This document shows positions 24,874-37,560 of a stretch of DNA of 64,000 nt, piece by piece. The stretch is from assembly GCF_019925205.1 (NCBI RefSeq), contig NC_083568.1, positions 28,332,393-28,396,392 of the forward strand. The letters are read 5' to 3'. Made by a program: the position numbers and the translations under genes. Within the stretch, counting starts at the first letter, position 1. Each line of letters starts with the position of its first letter. The notes beneath the pieces are model-generated. The model did not search any database and had not been told where the DNA came from. It saw only the letters and a list, made by a program, of their open reading frames with translations. The DNA comes from Metopolophium dirhodum. Its lineage: Eukaryota > Arthropoda > Insecta > Hemiptera > Aphididae.

Positions 24874-25672
24874 CGGAGTGATTCACCGAGCGTGCTCACC
24901 TCCATTTCTTCCTTTAATAATTAATATATCATTCTAATCTTGTTTTTTGGATTTCTAAGTACACTTAACGACCATATTTTAGAATTGTAGAGAGTTTTTT
25001 CTACTTAAAGAGCGTCCAGTAGTGATACAAAATTTTCATTTTATAAAATCTGGAAACCTTCTTTTTGTAATTATTAAGCGGATAATTTTTTTTTGAATAT
25101 ACGTACCTCATTTGAACAAGTAGTTTCTCAGTTACTTAAATGTCTATTTTAAAAATAAAATAGTTCTTAAAAATCGTTTTACAAAAAAATATAATATATT
25201 TTTGATATACTTATATTATATGATAGGTATAGGATCTAGTATTTATTATATTTAGACCATCAGCTTACAAATTATAAACATTGATAGATTAATTTAATAT
25301 TATCAATTGCTAAAATTTCAGTAAGCCCCAATATATAAATCGTGGACCTATTGCCATTAGTACACAAAGTTAAGTGCCTAACTCAAAAACTGCTTGTTTA
25401 AATTTTGATTTTGATATACGAGAATATGTTCAGTAAAAATATCCACTAAATAATTTACAATCAAAACTTGGTTAGGGGAGGGGGGTGGTTCTTATTTGAA
25501 AAACATAAGTTATTGGATCTCTACAGGGCACTTTTTAAGCAGTACAAACTTTTCTCAAGAATTTAAAAATAATATTATCTTCAAAAATTTAAAAAATCAG
25601 ATTTTAAATAATCACTTTATTCTGTATGTAGTGGTGGGGGGTGAAGTGAGTAAGCTTGTTGAATCACCCTGT
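24874..25672. mobile_element. Non-autonomous DNA transposon, about 800 bp, GTGATTCACCGAGC TIR family
   Basis: The left end agtgattcaccgagcgtgct (24877 on) followed by cacctcc is matched by the inverse of the right end (gtgagtaagcttgttgaatc, then accct, ending 25670). This gives a 20-25-bp TIR with a few mismatches. The interior is AT-rich. The open frame at 25496-25996 starts inside it, runs past the right end and is not a transposase. Related copies occur at 12048, 29998 (left end only) and 53234. Confidence 0.65.
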
Positions 25673-26520
25673 AAACTTTATACAATATCGTGCGTGATTC
25701 TGTATCCATCTGCATCCACTGCCGTCTACCCTAGACCGAGAACAATGGATCCGGTTAACCGAAACGTTTTAATCGAGTCGAACAAAACGTTTCGCCATAT
25801 TGTGTGTATGCGATGGTCCCTCGGTCGTATATTTCGTTTTGTTTTTTTCTTCCACTTGCATGCCACCTACCCCGTTCGAGCAATCGAACGCACTCTGAAA
25901 AATAAAAAATATAAAAAACAGGACGATAAACAATATTTAAATGTTGCGATACTGTATTGTTTCGTTACCCATATTATGTGTGTGTGTGTACAATAATTAC
26001 TGCCTTGTACATTCGCGTCCGACATTATAATAAACATAATGTGTACAAAATAATATATTAATCGATACACTTCAGACGAATGCTTTATATGTATAATAAT
26101 GTCATGTGCTCACTGATATTAAACGACGGCTTTCAGCATGACGTGATATATTATATTGGAGCAAAATGTATCAGATAAGTTTCGAACGAAATGTTTAGTG
26201 GACCTCATAAAACTCCCAAAAACTATCAATTCGATACAGAAAAGGACTTTATAAACAAAATGTTTGCGCTGTGTGTTTGTTTTTATTTTTATTCAGATTC
26301 AACGAATATTATGATATTATTATAGCCAATGATATTCAGATAGGTATATGTACGCAATTAAAACGGTTTTTTGAATACGATTAAAAAGTTTCTTTCGGTA
26401 TAATATGGCAAACCGTGGCGTTTGATTTTGAGTTCCCTGCCGAACGATTTCTGAAAAAAAAAAACCCGAAAAAGTTGTTTTATAAAAAACATAATATTTT
26501 ATCCATTGGTTATCATTGAC
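25673..26520. other. Non-coding DNA, nothing recognised
   Basis: AT-rich. Contains a short TG run near 25977-25988. No coding frame or paired repeat. Confidence 0.5.
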
Positions 26521-26524
26521 CAAC

Positions 26525-27530
26525 GACCATGATAAAGTGTATTATGTAATAGTGAAATTTGTTATTAAATAATCGGATCCATCGTAAACAAAAAATCTAT
26601 GAGTACGCCTAACCTACTTAAACGCATTTAATATAATATTATTATAAACTGTTATATTACCATAACATGTTAATTTAAAATATTATAATGTTATATTATG
26701 TATCGTACCTAACGATCACAAATTGCTTGCAGTAAACAACACAATTTTAAATGTCCACATTTGATATTATTTAAATTTTTGATAAAAAATACAAAAAATA
26801 GCAAGTTGTTTTATACAAATATAACATATCAATATTAATATTAATGTTAATATAATTAACATGGCTTACAAAATACAAGAAATATTTTAAGTTTTATAAA
26901 AAATATGATACATGAATAGAACACGATTGGCCATGATGTAGTAATGTTTCGGTAAAGTTCATTATTGGATAGGTAATCTGATGTATCGTAAACAAAAGAA
27001 TAAGGACATAAACGTATAATAATCATAATAATATATTACAACAATGACGTGGCTTTTAATATAATATTATTAATGTTATATTCTTATAATATCTTCATTT
27101 AAAATATTATAATGTTCTATGTATCGTAGGCGACCATCGTACATTTTTTGCAATAAACAGCACAATTTTATACGTCCGCATTTTGAATATATTTTTGAAA
27201 TTTCGGATAAAAAATACAAGCAGTTGAATATTATATTATATTTTATCGATTACCATTCATGGCCATGCTTTATTAATGTACCTAACAGTAAAATTTGTTA
27301 TTGGATAATCGCGGATGTATCGTAAACGAAAGAATAAGGACGTAAACGCATAATAATATTATTACGATGACGTAGTATAATATTCTTGTCCTTATATTAT
27401 TATCATAATAATATCTTCATTTAAAATATTATTATACCTAATGTTATAATAATATATTATAGTACAAGATGCGACCATCGTAAATTTCTCGCAGTAAACA
27501 TCACAATTTCATACTTACCATTCATAAAGA
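26525..27530. repeat. Three diverged tandem copies of a 330-420 bp unit
   Basis: atcgtaaac followed by an A-rich segment occurs at 26581, 26984 and 27319 (offsets 403 and 335). gcaRtaaacaNcacaattt occurs at 26729, 27150 and 27491 (offsets 421 and 341). Further shared words are tttgttattggataat or its variants before the first anchor and ttcatttaaaatatta between the anchors. Order is kept in all three copies. The unit has no open frame in common and no recognised function. Confidence 0.82.
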
Positions 27531-28075
27531 CCTCAGCCTATATTGTCGTGCATCACGTGCGTTTCATGCAAGCACGCAATTTTTTTTTTATTATCGTCGC
27601 GCGTTATAATATATATATTTTTTTAATTTGTCAGGCTGTATATCTTGTCCCGGGATCAAGAGCTGGTATTTTCAGAGAAATAATGATAATAACAATAACA
27701 TCTACGCGTTACATTTTTGGTTTCATTGTATATATTGTTATGAATAATACGACCGTGTGATACGATGATGGTGGCGAGACAATGACGTAGTATAATTGTG
27801 GTTTGTTTTTGTTTATTCGAAAAACGCTCATCGGAGGACGCTCATCGCCCGCAGCCTACGAGAAATAAAACTCGACGACTTAATAATATTCATAGGAGTA
27901 TGCGCGTGTAACATTGCAACGTAAACTTATATTATATTATTGTTATATTTTACATTTTTTTTTTATTGTATATTATTGTAATACATTTTGTGGTGCGTAT
28001 AAACGCGTGGAAAATCGATTGACTACGCAGGGTACCGTATGATAATTTCACTGCCTACCTGCTATAATGTACTGC
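27531..28075. other. AT-rich non-coding DNA
   Basis: Short frame 27548-27760 is unmatched. No repeats recognised. Confidence 0.5.
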
Positions 28076-28078
28076 AAT

Positions 28079-28170
28079 CAGTAGAACCTCCATATAACGG
28101 AATCGCCCGGTGCCAACTATATAGTGACGTGTCGTTACAAAGCAATGAATACATTGTTGTAACGAGCACA
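28079..28170. mobile_element. Possible end of a pogo/Tigger-like DNA element
   Basis: cagtagaacctccatataac at 28079 resembles the CAGTAGAACCTC-type terminal repeat of pogo/Tigger elements. It is followed by a small inverted pair (cgttacaa...ttgtaacg, about 28133-28163). No opposite end was found, so it may be a fragment. A similar motif, gaaacctctgtatagcgg, occurs near 62662. Confidence 0.35.
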
Positions 28171-28426
28171 TAATAAAAATATGGTCGCTACTCGTTACAC
28201 GTTCGTTTCATTGGTTCAAACCAAAAATTTCAAAACACTGAAAACACCGAAAAAACCTGTCCTGTCTTGATAACAAAAAATGGTCCCCGACAAATATTAT
28301 TCGTTCACTTTGTACAACAGATACTCGGTCAACAACAATAATGTAATAGATTGTCACTAAACAATACCCAATATCTTTTATTTTTAAATAGTACCTATTC
28401 CTATCAATAATTTAGTATAATACACA

Positions 28427-29030
28427 TTTTTATTTTTTTTTTTATTTAAGTTGAAACCTCGATAACAGAACCATTATTGGCTTGTACTACATATAGATAC
28501 TTAAAATACTTTAAACTAAATTGTACAATTTAATATCTTTCATAAATAATAAAATTTTTTTAATGGTATATTCGTCGGTGCCCAGTGCGTCGTGAAGGAT
28601 CACGGGTTTGTCGAATTTTTGTCGGGCCTCTTGTGTATCTCTACATTCTGTGATAATGTGTTGGATTGAAGTCGGTTATCCTTATGTTTGGCACGTTCTT
28701 ACTTCTTGGTGGCTCTTTTTTAATAATATGGTCACGTGTGTATATAACCTATTCTTAAGCAATTTAATACATATTTGTCTCTTCGTTTGAGAGACATTGG
28801 AAAATTCTATTTCTTCTGTTATTATATTTATTTAATTAGTGTTCGTTTTTAACAATTAATTATGCCATTTATTTTTAAATAGGGTGTAGATAATTGTTTT
28901 TAAATCTTTGTCTGAGTTCATATGCCAGAGGTGTCGTTGATGTGTATTGTTTGCTCTTCCTTGGCAAGTGCATCCGTTCTTTCATTACCATTTATAGTTG
29001 TTCTGTACTCCGCAGTGTCCAGGAAAATTA
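28427..29030 (-). pseudogene. 3' fragment of a dead non-LTR retrotransposon (RNase H and C-terminal segment)
   Basis: On the minus strand, PGHCGVQNN (about 28997-29023) and GNERTDALAKEE (28954-28989) together form the RNase H motif of non-LTR elements (GHxGxxGNExADxLAK). They lie in different frames, so a frameshift separates them. After a stop and another frame change, the intact C-terminal segment follows: HIITECRDTQEARQKF (28613-28660) through DEYTIKKILLF to a TAA at 28511-28513. A short 3' UTR and an A-rich tail (T-rich on plus at 28427-28443) complete the 3' end. Reverse transcriptase sequence is missing, as expected for 5' truncation. The two plus-strand frames in this region are shadows. 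Confidence 0.82.
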
Positions 29031-29597
29031 TGTTCATTCAAGCCATGAGAAAATTATGTTATTATTATATATTTTTTTTTCCGTACTATGGACTAACTTT
29101 GGGTTTCGAGTTTTAAGGACGTTCTATGTATAAATAATATTTCATAACTGATAGGCGATAAGACTTGTGTTTTAATTCCACAAAAAAAAAAGTAACGAGG
29201 TTTCTTAATAGTAACGTTATTCAGTTATTGTAACGTACTTGATGCGACTACTGTGATTGCATAATATAAAATATATTATATTTACCACGTTTTTAAAATC
29301 GCGATAGTAAGCGGTCGGCCGCCCCGATATTATATTTTATTATGCTATACCCACCTACACACCAAATCACCGGTTTTCTTATTGCACTTTCGTCCGTATA
29401 AATGTATTACCCATACCTACCTATTTTATTCAAAAGACAAACGACACACGTACTAGCTATAAATTATTACCTCAGAGTGGCGCGCTGTAAAATATTCAAC
29501 GATAACAATACGCGTTGTAGTACACCTGTTGTGGGGTAAGCTGCAGTACTTGGAGTGTATTTATTTTTGTGTATGATTAGCATAAATGTTTAATATT

Positions 29598-29611
29598 CCC
29601 CCCCCCCCCCC
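29598..29611. repeat. Poly-C run of 14
   Basis: Uninterrupted homopolymer, followed by TATAAAAAA. Confidence 0.95.
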
Positions 29612-30000
29612 TATAAAAAACTTATATTGAATTAGGGGATTCACGAGAGGCGAATAGTTTATTGTACTGAGAAAGTAAACTCGTTCACGAAACCTCTTAT
29701 ATAAAACAACTGCGACTACGTTGTCCAGTTTCGCGTTCGCTACAACATATTCATTAGACATCCAAAGACTACAACGACGAAGAAGGTCTAGTCGTTTGAT
29801 CTGGTTTTAATCTTACCTGTCTAAAATTATATTTTGTGAACCGACGATTCGAAGAAATTGTAGTTACAGTTTGACGAATTGGGTCCGTAAAATTAAATGA
29901 CGTTCTCCCGCGCGCCGTTTGCAGCCTTTGAGATTGATTTCCAACGATTGAGAAAATTATCATCATATTAATATTGGTATATATTCTGCAATATACATGA

Positions 30001-30060
30001 TGATTTTCTAAGCGTACTCACCCCCATTGTTCACTTTAATAGTACATTTATTTGAATTCT
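30001..30060. mobile_element. Left-end fragment of the GATTCA...CTCACCCCC TIR family
   Basis: gatgattttctaagcgtact followed by cacccccatt resembles the left ends at 24877 and 12051. No matching right end is apparent within the next kilobase, so it is probably a decayed or truncated copy. Confidence 0.4.
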
Positions 30061-31196
30061 GATTTTTAGAACTTTTATGTATACCTAAATACCATGTTTT
30101 CAAATTCCAGATATATTTTGTTCTGTGGCGTACAAACTTCTAATTTTCAATATGAAATCAGGTTGTTGTTGTGCCTAGAAATTTTGGCTGTAGGTAATTA
30201 GGTAAACTGGTTTTGAACTTGAGTAATTCAAAAATTAATTGAATGTTATTAAATTGAGTTATTTATTGTGTGCCAATATTGCCGTGATGTTTCTCGCTAC
30301 GAAATTCTGGATACGACGTGTGAAATTAAAAAAAAAAAATAGCATCGAAGTCGAAACGAACCACGCCATAAATTGCATCGATAAATCGTAAATGCTATAA
30401 AATAGTGCTGAGACCTTGCAATGCATTATCGTCATTACTCATTGGCATTCAATTTAAATTCAAGTAAATACCTTTGATTACGTTTTCCGCATGAACGTTT
30501 AATATTTGTGTAACGACCTCGTGGGCTGGTATATTATAATATTGTTTACACACGTGTATACGATATATAATATTATTATATTATGTTTATTTTATGTAAC
30601 GATTTATGTATCGCAGCAGTTTATTATCTATAGGTCACCGAAGGAACCAATACAGACTAATGACAGTCGACATAGGTACGAACGACGGAATTATCAACGG
30701 CGAATGGGAGACCGTTGATAAAAGAAAATATTATGATTTCATTTTCGTATACTTCACGCCAGTATCAGTGATTTTCCATAATATTATTATTATACGTCGA
30801 TTATAAATTATATTCAATGTGGTGAAACAATAAAAAAAATGTTATTATTTTTTTTTTCGATTGAAACAATTGGTATGTACGTAAAATTGAATTGAATAAT
30901 TAGCTGAATTAGTTGCCACACATGCACACACGTGTTCCTAGCCAACCCCTACCCATCCCTTACAAACAGCTATAATGGCCATGGTTCTCGTGCTTATTAA
31001 GAACTATAAAAAAAAAATTGTAGTTATATTTTGATTGTATTATGTAGGTTCGATATAGGCCTACAATAATATTATATTCCAACGCTTAAATTCAAAATCG
31101 TTATCATAACAAAAAATATAAAAATGTAACTCGATAATAATATGAAAAAACAAAAACAGTAAATGTCGCGTTGTATAATAAAACAAACACCTACCT

Positions 31197-31220
31197 ATAA
31201 TAATAATAATAATAATAATA
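31197..31220. repeat. AAT microsatellite
   Basis: Eight uninterrupted TAA/AAT repeats. Confidence 0.95.
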
Positions 31221-32453
31221 CGGTAGTATTTTATCCGAAACGTAACAAATAAATTAGGTATCGATAATTTCCACAATAAATATTATTTCAGATATTTTAT
31301 TAATTCCACTACCCACATTCACCGTTGTTATCAAATTTGTTTTATATTTCATTCCTCCCGTCGAATCGTGGCTGATATTTCAATTGGTTTCAAAATGTAA
31401 TTATTTTTAATTTTACGAGCACACTTGAAACTCGGACTCCTGCAGCACAGATGTTGAGCAAAATATACAATCGAAGAACCGTGAGTGTAATGTTATTACT
31501 GACCAAACAATGTTTAACAAGCTGCTACTGTTTTCGTAATTGATAACTCAGATTTGTTTTCCTAAGTATTATTTTCCCCAACAAGATCATTCATCGAATA
31601 AATTTAACGTTTCGCTGCATCCGTGCAACGAGTTTTCGCCAAACTACGCGTACAAGATCAATAACGTTGTTATTGTTTTCAAAGTGACTATTGCCAGCTA
31701 GTGCTCGAAAACCCTCCGCGACTATAGTAAAATTATGGTGCCCGTGTTCACGAGATATGTTGTAAATTTTTGAAAATATCGTTCATACGATAAAACGCAT
31801 ATTTTCGATATTATAAAACATTTTTCAAATGCGCATTTCAGTCGGAAAATTAAGATCGAGAGGCGCAGAGCGAATATTTTAAAGTATCACTAGTATTGTG
31901 ACTACTTATTATTAGTTTTACTTCCGTTTTAAATGGTTATCTTTTGAACGGTACCCACCTTTCACACTCCTTATGTCTCGACATGATCGGGTTTCCGTCG
32001 ATAGTTTTTCAGCTGAAAATCAGGTTAGGTTACATATCAGGTATGCATCGGTACATGTATAATAATATGTATTGTACATTTAATACGTTCAATTTGTCGC
32101 TGAAAATCTAAAAAAAGGTTGCTATGGTAACCTAACTATATTAATCATCGGTTGCTAGGAGCAATCTAGGAACTTTATAACATTAATTTCATCTTTGTTA
32201 TCGTATGGTTGTCATGGCAACTGTAACTTGTAATCGGTCCGACAAAAACAAAGATAATATTCTATGCTCCCAGTCTCAATACGATGATCTCAATACACGA
32301 TCTCCGTGTCACACGAAATTATAAAATTACCATCAGCCATAAGACATTATATACATGTCAAAAATATAATTTTGAGTCAGTGGCGTATACCGGAATTTCC
32401 ATTGTGCTGGAGGATATAATATACTCATTATTTCTCATAGACAAGCTAATTAT

Positions 32454-32465
32454 CCCCCCCCCCCC
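32454..32465. repeat. Poly-C run of 12
   Basis: Uninterrupted homopolymer following AATTAT. Confidence 0.95.
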
Positions 32466-33667
32466 GCACTAATATTATACATATATAAAAAAAGGTCATG
32501 GGGGCATCCCCCCTCCACCGTGAATACGACTGCTTGTATTTGGTCGATTATACCAATATAAACCTATATAATTCCCAATGTGCCCGTTGTTTAGATTATT
32601 ATTGTTCGCAACACCTAATCCATTCTCATCCTCAGCACATGCTATAAACTTTATGTTAGCACACAGCTATTATTGGAATTTAAAATTACGTCTAACAAAC
32701 ACACACAGACACACACACTGAGTACGATAAATAATGTTTTATGGGGTTGGACGGTAGTATAACTGTGTTAATTTGGACATTCTTAATGGATCACCGTGTG
32801 AGAGTAGCTATGTTATATTATTGTTATAAGTACATAACGTATTGTTTCGGAAAAACTAAAAGTAGGTTCTAATAAATAATGAATTATATTATATGTACCC
32901 ACTTTTATCGTCGTCGTCGCCATATTTCAACGGTCGTTATAATATGATAAATTATTTCTTGTCGTGTTTCTGGCGAAAGTACGCGACACGTTCACGCGAA
33001 CGCACTCGAAGCATTCGATATTATTGTATAATAATATGTTTGTCTTGAATCGGTCGTGTATCGGTAAAACATAATCACGACGACGTCCTACTACAGGATG
33101 TAATAATTATTAAAAGTTCAATGCGCTCACATATGTGCACTCTTCATAATATTATTATGACGTGAAGTTGTCTGCATTCGATTTGTCAAGCCTGCCCTTA
33201 AACCCCCCTTGAAAATTAAATTTCTACATGAAAAAATACGAATTTTCTTTGATTTGAGATACAAAAGCCATAATATATTTGTCATGGTATTTCAATGTGT
33301 CGTGGAAATACAAATACATATTTAGAATTTTCACCAGACCGCGTGTATAAAATAAAAATCAATATTATTCTAACTACGTCACTGTTATTAATTACTTTCA
33401 TTATTTTGTTTAAAAGAAATCTGCGGAATGGTTTGAACGAATCCCCTTTTTTTAAAGTTGTTATTTTATAGATTCTAAATTTACAATCGATTCGGCCAGA
33501 CATTTTGCGTCACTTTTAAACAATTTTTTTGCACTGATTAATATTGACGCAAGTGCTCGATATGAGGATCGAATAAACCCAGTGACAATGACACAATATT
33601 TTGTTGTTGAAATAATATATCAAAGAGTAAAATAATATTACTCAATGGAATATACGTATTACAAATC

Positions 33668-34212
33668 GTGGACATTTCCCCCCCTCCCATTTTTTTTTAA
33701 AGTTTACTTTTTAATAATAGTATTTTATTATTTAATATAAAATTATTATTTTGCATATTGTCTAATATTTTCATAAATATAATAAATTATAGATATATAT
33801 TTTTGATCGACTGAACTAAATATTAACTAAATATTCAAACTAGTATAGTCTTAACAAAAAAAAAAAAAAATATGAACAAAGGCTAAAAATATGTGTTTAG
33901 AAATAACAAAAGAATTAGTAATCAAATGTTTTTTTTACAAAATGTTTAATTTTTAGCTATTTTTATTAATTATTATTTATATTTTATTTTATGCTTATTT
34001 TTTTAAAATTTTTAATTTTAAGTAGTTCAGTGGATTAAATATATCGATTTATAATATATTATATTTATGAAACAAAAAAATGTTTATAATATATTTCACA
34101 TTTTTTTAAAAAAATAATTTCATATTAAATAATAAATAATCTTGTATTATTAAATTAAATATTATTATTTAATAATAAACTTTAAAAAAAAATGGGTGGG
34201 GTAAATGTCCAC
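33668..34212. mobile_element. MITE, 545 bp, with long A/T-rich terminal inverted repeats
   Basis: The left end gtggacatttccccccctcc followed by catttttttttaaagttta is the near inverse of the right end (taaactttaaaaaaaaatgg, then gtggggtaaatgtccac, ending 34212). The arms match for about 40 bp before fading into AT-rich sequence. The interior is non-coding. A 3-bp ATC may flank both sides (33665-33667 and 34213-34215), which would be a short target-site duplication. No transposase. Confidence 0.8.
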
Positions 34213-35930
34213 ATCAAAAATATATCGGGGGCGGGGAAAATATTTATTATTTACTACGTATTACGTGTATAGTAAAATTATGCATGTTTTATGTATTTAT
34301 TTTTTATATTAGAGTAAATTAAATATAATATTTAACTGCCTACGCACTTAAAACTATGTATAATCGCCAATGGAACGATATAGAAAACTACTGATACTGC
34401 GTAATATATTGTATGTTAGTAAAAATTAAATGACCGAAATTTGTCGTTTTCGACTTCTACATCACTATAAAATTATGACTGTATAAACTCTAATTGAATC
34501 GCAAACTTTATAATATTATTATTATGTAGTACTCTGCAGTGTACTCTAAAGTCTAAACTATTTAAGTGTTGTTTCGTCTAAGATGTTTGTTGTTCATAAT
34601 CAAAGTATTTGGTGTACAATAAATAGGATGTATTGTACGAGCATAACGTATTCGTTTAGATGCCAAAAACAGGTGTTATCTTAGTTGAACGGCGAGAGCA
34701 ACGTGTATTACTTTAACTCAGGGGAAATGGAAATTGTAGACAGTAAGTGTTATAAAAAAAAGTAGAAAAAATAACTAAAATAATTCTTAAATCCATCAAC
34801 CGCGTATTCAAATATTAATTGTTGTACTCTTAACTTCAATAATATATACAAGATGTAACAGATAAAGACCTCCAAAATCCAAAATCAAAAATTGATGCAA
34901 GTGAATCGAATGAAAAAAAAAAATATGAAAATTATATGGGTAGTAAATGATTTAAGATTTACTCATGCCTGAGAATTCCAAAAAATAATATTTTGATAAA
35001 ACAAAATATGATTAAAATTAATTAACTAAAAAAAATTGGTATTTAAAAAAAAAATTAAAAATAAACTACTTGGCAAATAAACTTTATAAAAATCATTCAC
35101 AATAACCAGACTTAGTATTAAATAAGAGTTGGATTTAATTTTAATTTTAATTTTAAGAACTCTTTAATACACCTACAATATTGTTATATGTCTTATTGTA
35201 ATACGGATCGATATTGTTTTAATTATTGTTCAGTAGAATACAATATAACGACTCTCTGTAGCTTTGATTGACTGGCTAAATACAATGCAGCTCTTATGAC
35301 TGGCAGACCAAATACAACTATTGGTGCTAATATTGACAATTATTGTTATGTCTTACGATGGATCGGAATTTTCTTTAAGCCATCGCAACTTATTTATTTT
35401 GATGTTGATACAATATTTTGAACAACTTATTTGGTTTAAACTCGTTTTTGTCTTAACTTATATCAAATAGTTTATTATTATTTATTATAATCTCAATTCA
35501 CTGCTTTCGAATTTGAACTTTTAAATTAGTTTGTAAAAAATAAGCGATTGCTATCCACTGAGACACTTATCTCGGTGTCGTAATATTAATCCTGCTATAA
35601 AAATATGTCGTGCTCTGACAGACGGTAAATAGTTTTGATATTTTCAGTCGATCATCATATAGATTTAAGTTGTTACACAAATAACTGTACTATTTGTAGC
35701 GCTCAAATATATGTCATACGTTTTTTGCAATACAATTTTAATAATTTATGCGTCGAATGTTACTAATATTATAATACTACAATTCTCGGTGAATTATGAA
35801 TTTGGGTTGATTGTAAAATTAATTATTTATTTGACTCCATTACGTGTTCATCTACATTTCGCGTGTCGAATACTTAATAACGTAATAGTTATACTCGACG
35901 CCGAACTATACTATTGTTCACAGCGTCGGT
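34213..35930. other. AT-rich non-coding DNA, nothing recognised
   Basis: Low-complexity A/T sequence. The frame 35711-35932 is unmatched and hydrophobic by composition. Confidence 0.5.
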
Positions 35931-37560
35931 GAAAATATCCACAGATACCTACGCGTCCAGATGGGTACAACCATACTATTGTTTGGGTTCCCGAAATACA
36001 TTCATAGCCAGCAGCGGTGCATCAAAATAAGCTAATGAATTTACGTTTGTCTTCGATAGTGTATAATATTATGGCTCCTGTGCGTCTGGCTCTGTCCCGC
36101 ACTCTCTCGCCCCTCTGCTCGTTCCGCCACCGCCCCGTGGATAAGTTCCGGTAACCTTTTAGGAGGTACCCATCGCAGTTGTACCTGTAGTGTTGTGTAT
36201 ACCTACTGCCCGTGAATATATTAACAACTTTAATACCTCGTGGGAAATCATATCTCTTCCACCGTCGTCGTCTATCGGAGCCTCTAGTAACAGAATGGAC
36301 GTTACCCGGCTTTGGGGAACTAAAGGACGGAAGTGACGGAAAGTTAACGCGCCCTTTCCGGTTTAAGGATGTATCGTCCATGGTGGTGCAGTGGCCCGGC
36401 GGTGACCCGCGGACGAGGGATGATTAGAAACCGTGTAATACACGCGTATTAAATTTCCAAAATTGTGTGCGCACAAGCCCTTAATTTTCCGGCTCTGATC
36501 GAACGTTTCTAATAACGTTATATTATTAAACGTCGTATCGCAATAATTATCATCATCATCATTGTAGCCGTATACTCGCCTTATAAAAGTATCAGCGTGA
36601 TGCGATCGAATTCATAAAAATATCATCGATACGAATATTATTCAATATACTAGCTGGTCTCGTCATAGTGTGATCGTCGATACGAACATTATATTTAAGA
36701 CTCTGATCAAAACCACGGACCATCACATTACGCGTATTTGTTCATCGCCCAGTGACCTATATATTAATATATATCTTGCATTGCGCACTGAGGTGAACCG
36801 AAACTAACTACGACCGATTTCGCGGTATCGTCGTGTCAAGTTCACCGATCTGACGTGCATCGTTGTAAAATAATATTAAACCCTCGAATCAATCGCGGGT
36901 TTATTGGTCCACGCGTTTTAATAACAATAGTATAATTAAATCCAAACGTGCGCGAATTCGCGGTAACAACTAAAGTGTTGTAAGTAGTCGGCACCCGGGT
37001 TAGGGTTTCCTCGTTATTTCGTCATGGAATTTCGTAGTGGTGTCGAGAAACATTCCAGCAGCGGATTGAATATTCGTAGTATCGAACTCGCCCACCGAAT
37101 TCAATCGTACGTTTCCGGGATAATATTGGAGAAGCGAATCAACAAAACGCGCTCCGGTGGAAACAATTTGTGTACCTTCCGATTCGGGATGTATAGCAGA
37201 TAGTATAGTTGTTATTGAAAATGTATACGATGGTATACAGGTGGTGACTGCAGTATACGCTGGTAAGTATGATTTCTTCTAATTTCATCAAATACACTTC
37301 AATGTAGGTATACGAAATGTCGGGAAAATACAATAAACAAGCTGATAATAATATCCCGACTCCGCGAAGGGGAAACCCGCCTCACCAAGAGTACGACAGC
37401 ACTCCCGGTGTTAATTCGTGATTCGTCTCCCCAATAGCGACCTTCGACCTCCATAACGCATTGTGATGTAGTGTCGTACATTATTACTATGCAGATGAAC
37501 CGGCACGGAGGAAATCGTTGAGAGGATCGAGACGCGTACGGGTACCAACCGTCGAAACTC
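35931..37560. other. CpG-richer block with orphan ORFs and a strong splice donor
   Basis: GC content rises, notably at 36060-36430 and 37030-37180. The minus frame 36022-36381 and plus frame 36212-36427 are unmatched. An ATG frame of 59 codons at 37024-37203 (starting MEFRSGVEKHSSS) and an overlapping frame in another phase ending in CGCTG|GTAAGT at 37263 have codon use that looks protein-like. A short 30-bp direct repeat (tcgatacgaayatta) occurs near 36627 and 36676. No family is recognised. Confidence 0.35.
37125..37262 (+). CDS. Candidate unrecognised exon ending at a consensus donor
   Basis: One plus frame is open from just after a TAA near 37120-37122 to the donor GTAAGTATG at 37263. 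It encodes about 46 residues, including APVETICVPSDSGC and VYDGIQVVTAVYA. It is hydrophobic near the end, and no ATG starts it, so it would be an internal exon. The acceptor is unclear; the best AG (about 37131-37132) lacks a pyrimidine tract. I do not recognise the protein. It may be chance, since CpG-rich sequence has few stops. It has no visible link to the Dpr exon. Confidence 0.15.

Larger units (their letters stand above)
29031..33667. other. AT-rich non-coding DNA with homopolymer and microsatellite tracts
   Basis: Holds a poly-C run at 29598-29611, a left end of the GATTCA-type TIR family near 30001-30028, an AAT microsatellite at 31197-31220 and a poly-C run at 32454-32465. cagtggcgtataccgg near 32379 resembles a DNA-transposon end without a partner. 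Open frames are short and unmatched. Confidence 0.5.

Noticed and set aside
25496..25996. 166-codon open frame on the plus strand
   Set aside because: It starts inside a non-autonomous TIR element, runs across its right end into unrelated sequence, begins with TTG, and resembles no transposase.
28608..29133. Plus-strand open frames over the retrotransposon fossil
   Set aside because: They are shadows of the minus-strand RNase H and C-terminal segments.
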